Of a stretch of 64,000 bases of DNA, positions 62,678 through 64,000 are shown piece after piece (position 1 is the first letter of the stretch; each line of letters begins with the position of its first letter). Both the position numbers and the translations under genes were made by a program. A model generated the notes under the pieces. The model did no database searches. It saw only the letters and a list, made by a program, of their open reading frames with translations, and had not been told where the DNA came from. This DNA comes from Brevibacillus ruminantium. Lineage in GTDB: Bacteria > Bacillota > Bacilli > Brevibacillales > Brevibacillaceae. The stretch is from NCBI RefSeq assembly GCF_023746555.1, contig NZ_CP098755.1:1454001-1518000 (forward strand). The letters run 5' to 3'.

Positions 62678-63361
62678 CTAATGCTCAAATAACGTAAAAA
62701 GCTCTTCTAGCGTTAACTTTCTTACTTCATCCGTTGTTAGAACAGTAAAGATGAAATTTCGGACATCTTGCTCCTCTTTAGTAGTAGTATCGGGTAATAG
62801 TTCCCCCTCAGAAGTGTTAAAACGCTGGTTAAATTTTTCAAAGTTCGTGTGAGCCGTCATGGAGACTTTCATGTTCTTTTTCTGTCCGTTTGGTAGTAAA
62901 AGTTCATACTGAGCTGTTACCGTTACATTTTCACTATTGTATTCATCAACTGAGATATTTGTTACCGTGTATTCCTGTGCAGGCAGCACACCTTCTTTCA
63001 ATAACTTGAGATACTCCTGGTATTCTGGATGAAGTGTTGAAAGATTCTCTTGCAAATAGTTTTTGTCTTCTGAATCGATATGCCAAGTGATAAAAGAGTA
63101 TCTCTGTAATAAATCTTCTTCTGTTTTCATAGTAAAGAGGGTTGGCCATTCGGATTCCAACTTTTGGATTAAAATGGATAATACTGATTCAGGAGATTTT
63201 ATGCGTTTTATAATTTCGAACTTTTTATTGTAGTCAACCTTCGGAGCTGTCAGGTTAGGTTTCTTTTCCCCCAGGTCGCTGGAGGTTTCAACAGTCTCGG
63301 CAGAACACGCCGTTAAGCCAACGACAAGGGGAATTACTAGAAACAGTTTGCGCACGTTCAT
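62678..63361 (-). CDS. Lipoprotein, first copy of a tandem array
   Basis: Exported lipoprotein of 227 residues with signal peptide and lipobox LTACS (Cys about 18). The mature protein has a helical N-terminal part (FEIIKRIKSPESVLSILIQK) and a strand-rich middle (QEYTVTNISVDEYNSENVTV). It ends in a helix (KLTLEELFTLFEH). Family not recognised. ATG 63361 has CAGGGAGGTTGATT upstream; an in-frame ATG 18 codons earlier does not. Its C-terminal 110 residues are about 85% the same as the partial gene at 63643. Confidence 0.7.
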   Translation of the reverse strand: MNVRKLFLVIPLVVGLTACSAETVETSSDLGEKKPNLTAPKVDYNKKFEIIKRIKSPESVLSILIQKLESEWPTLFTMKTEEDLLQRYSFITWHIDSEDKNYLQENLSTLHPEYQEYLKLLKEGVLPAQEYTVTNISVDEYNSENVTVTAQYELLLPNGQKKNMKVSMTAHTNFEKFNQRFNTSEGELLPDTTTKEEQDVRNFIFTVLTTDEVRKLTLEELFTLFEH

Positions 63362-63642
63362 AATAATCAACCTCCCTGGAATAGGAATAGCGAACCTCAT
63401 ACGGCTCGCCATCACAAAGTTATTAGGATTTTTTCCTTCTCTTAGCTTTTTCCTTTGCTTTTTCCTCTGCTATTTCGAAGATTTTCTCAACTTCATTATC
63501 ATAGTCTACACACATGTCCATTTTTCATTTTCTTCTACATCGTTACTTGACGTAAGGGCAAAGAAAGAAATTTCGGCCAAAAATAAACTGGGTTAATCGT
63601 TTCTTCCACACCCGCATGGCGATTAACCAGGCGGTGCGCAAT

Positions 63643-64000
63643 CTAATGCTCAAATAACGTAAAAAGCTCTTCAAGCGTTAATTTTCTTATTTCATCCGTT
63701 GTTAGAACAGAAAAGATAAAGTTTTCGACATCTTCCTGCTCCTTGTTATCAGGATCGGGTAATGGTTTCCCCTCAGAAGTGTTAAAACGCTCGTTAAATT
63801 TCTCAAAGTTCGTGTCAGCCGTCATGGAGACTTTCATATTCTTTTTCTGTCCGTTTGATAGTAAAAGTTCATACTGAGCTGTTACCGTTACATTTTCACT
63901 ATTGTATTCATCAACTGAGATATTTGTTACCGTGTATTCCTGTGCAGGCAGCACACCTTCTTTCAATAACTTGAGATACTCCTGGTATTCTGGATGAAGT
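63643..64000 (-). CDS. Lipoprotein paralogue, 5' part outside the window
   Basis: The C-terminal 118 codons of a second copy: LHPEYQEYLKLLKEGVLPAQ up to the stop after LFTLFEH. The frame is open to the window edge. Differences from the first copy cluster near the end (FNERFNTSEGKPLPDPDNKE against FNQRFNTSEGELLPDTTTKE). The signal peptide should lie beyond base 64000. The 63362-63642 gap holds an inverted repeat GGTTAATCG/CGATTAACC near 63592-63629, a likely terminator, and no supported gene. Confidence 0.75.
   Translation of the reverse strand, partial: LHPEYQEYLKLLKEGVLPAQEYTVTNISVDEYNSENVTVTAQYELLLSNGQKKNMKVSMTADTNFEKFNERFNTSEGKPLPDPDNKEQEDVENFIFSVLTTDEIRKLTLEELFTLFEH

Noticed and set aside
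63423..63521. A 32-codon lysine-rich frame on the minus strand between the lipoprotein copies
   Set aside because: No ribosome site precedes it, the composition is low-complexity, and it lies in a decayed intergenic stretch.

Overview
The window comes from a low-to-moderate GC, endospore-forming Gram-positive bacterium, most likely Brevibacillus or a close relative in Paenibacillaceae. The assignment is an inference from gene content: DUF1128 and YqgQ proteins, a 5TM-type sensor kinase resembling sporulation kinases, TcyABC cystine transport, RelQ next to PepV, CstA next to a LytS/LytT pair, many Shine-Dalgarno sequences of the AGGAGG type, and TTG/GTG starts. No rRNA, tRNA, CRISPR array or replication origin was recognised.

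Layout. 1-13 kb is housekeeping: the 3' part of cimA, a U32 tRNA/rRNA-modification-type protein with DUF1128, a 5TM histidine kinase, a TetR regulator, a GNAT enzyme, a chemoreceptor, relQ-pepV and a DEAD-box helicase. 13.4-15.9 kb is a decay zone: a MalT/LuxR-type remnant joined to an S-layer-domain tail, a serine hydrolase lacking its nucleophile motif, an Lrp gene with one nonsense codon, and half a LysE exporter. 16-21.3 kb holds a zinc-ribbon protein, an rRNA m5C methyltransferase, a membrane protein, a soluble chemoreceptor and a large secreted protein. 21.4-24.7 kb is an AT-rich accessory island with IS relics around two secreted proteins of unknown function. 24.7-32 kb carries a methyltransferase, hppD and a pyruvate-type two-component system next to cstA-ybdD.

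32-34.9 kb is the most unusual part. Two 201-bp copies of a structured repeat lie in inverted orientation around a nested mobile locus: a small cassette with inverted repeats and an 8-bp target duplication, itself interrupted by an IS200/IS605 element encoding TnpA and a TnpB RNA-guided nuclease. The two 201-bp copies share a 40-nt core, but the stem below it differs in sequence while remaining base-paired in each copy. This indicates selection for structure and is the best candidate here for an undescribed element.

35-46.4 kb returns to metabolism and transport: an inositol-phosphatase-family enzyme, a POT peptide transporter, an SGNH hydrolase with two terminators in its leader, a 23-residue membrane peptide, tcyC-tcyB-tcyA with a second tcyA copy carrying its own duplicated promoter, an AEC transporter, a stalk/PrcB-domain protein and a tandem pair of secreted paralogues. 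46.5-53.3 kb has a small gene, an ABC-F ATPase, an MFS pump, yqgQ, a methyltransferase and a DedA protein. A class C group II intron sits exactly behind the DedA terminator (53.3-55.2 kb). Then come a Nudix hydrolase, tkt, a class A penicillin-binding protein and a small conserved-looking gene whose terminator loop holds an IS150-like IS3 element (61.2-62.6 kb). The window ends in a tandem array of lipoprotein paralogues, the last cut by the window edge.
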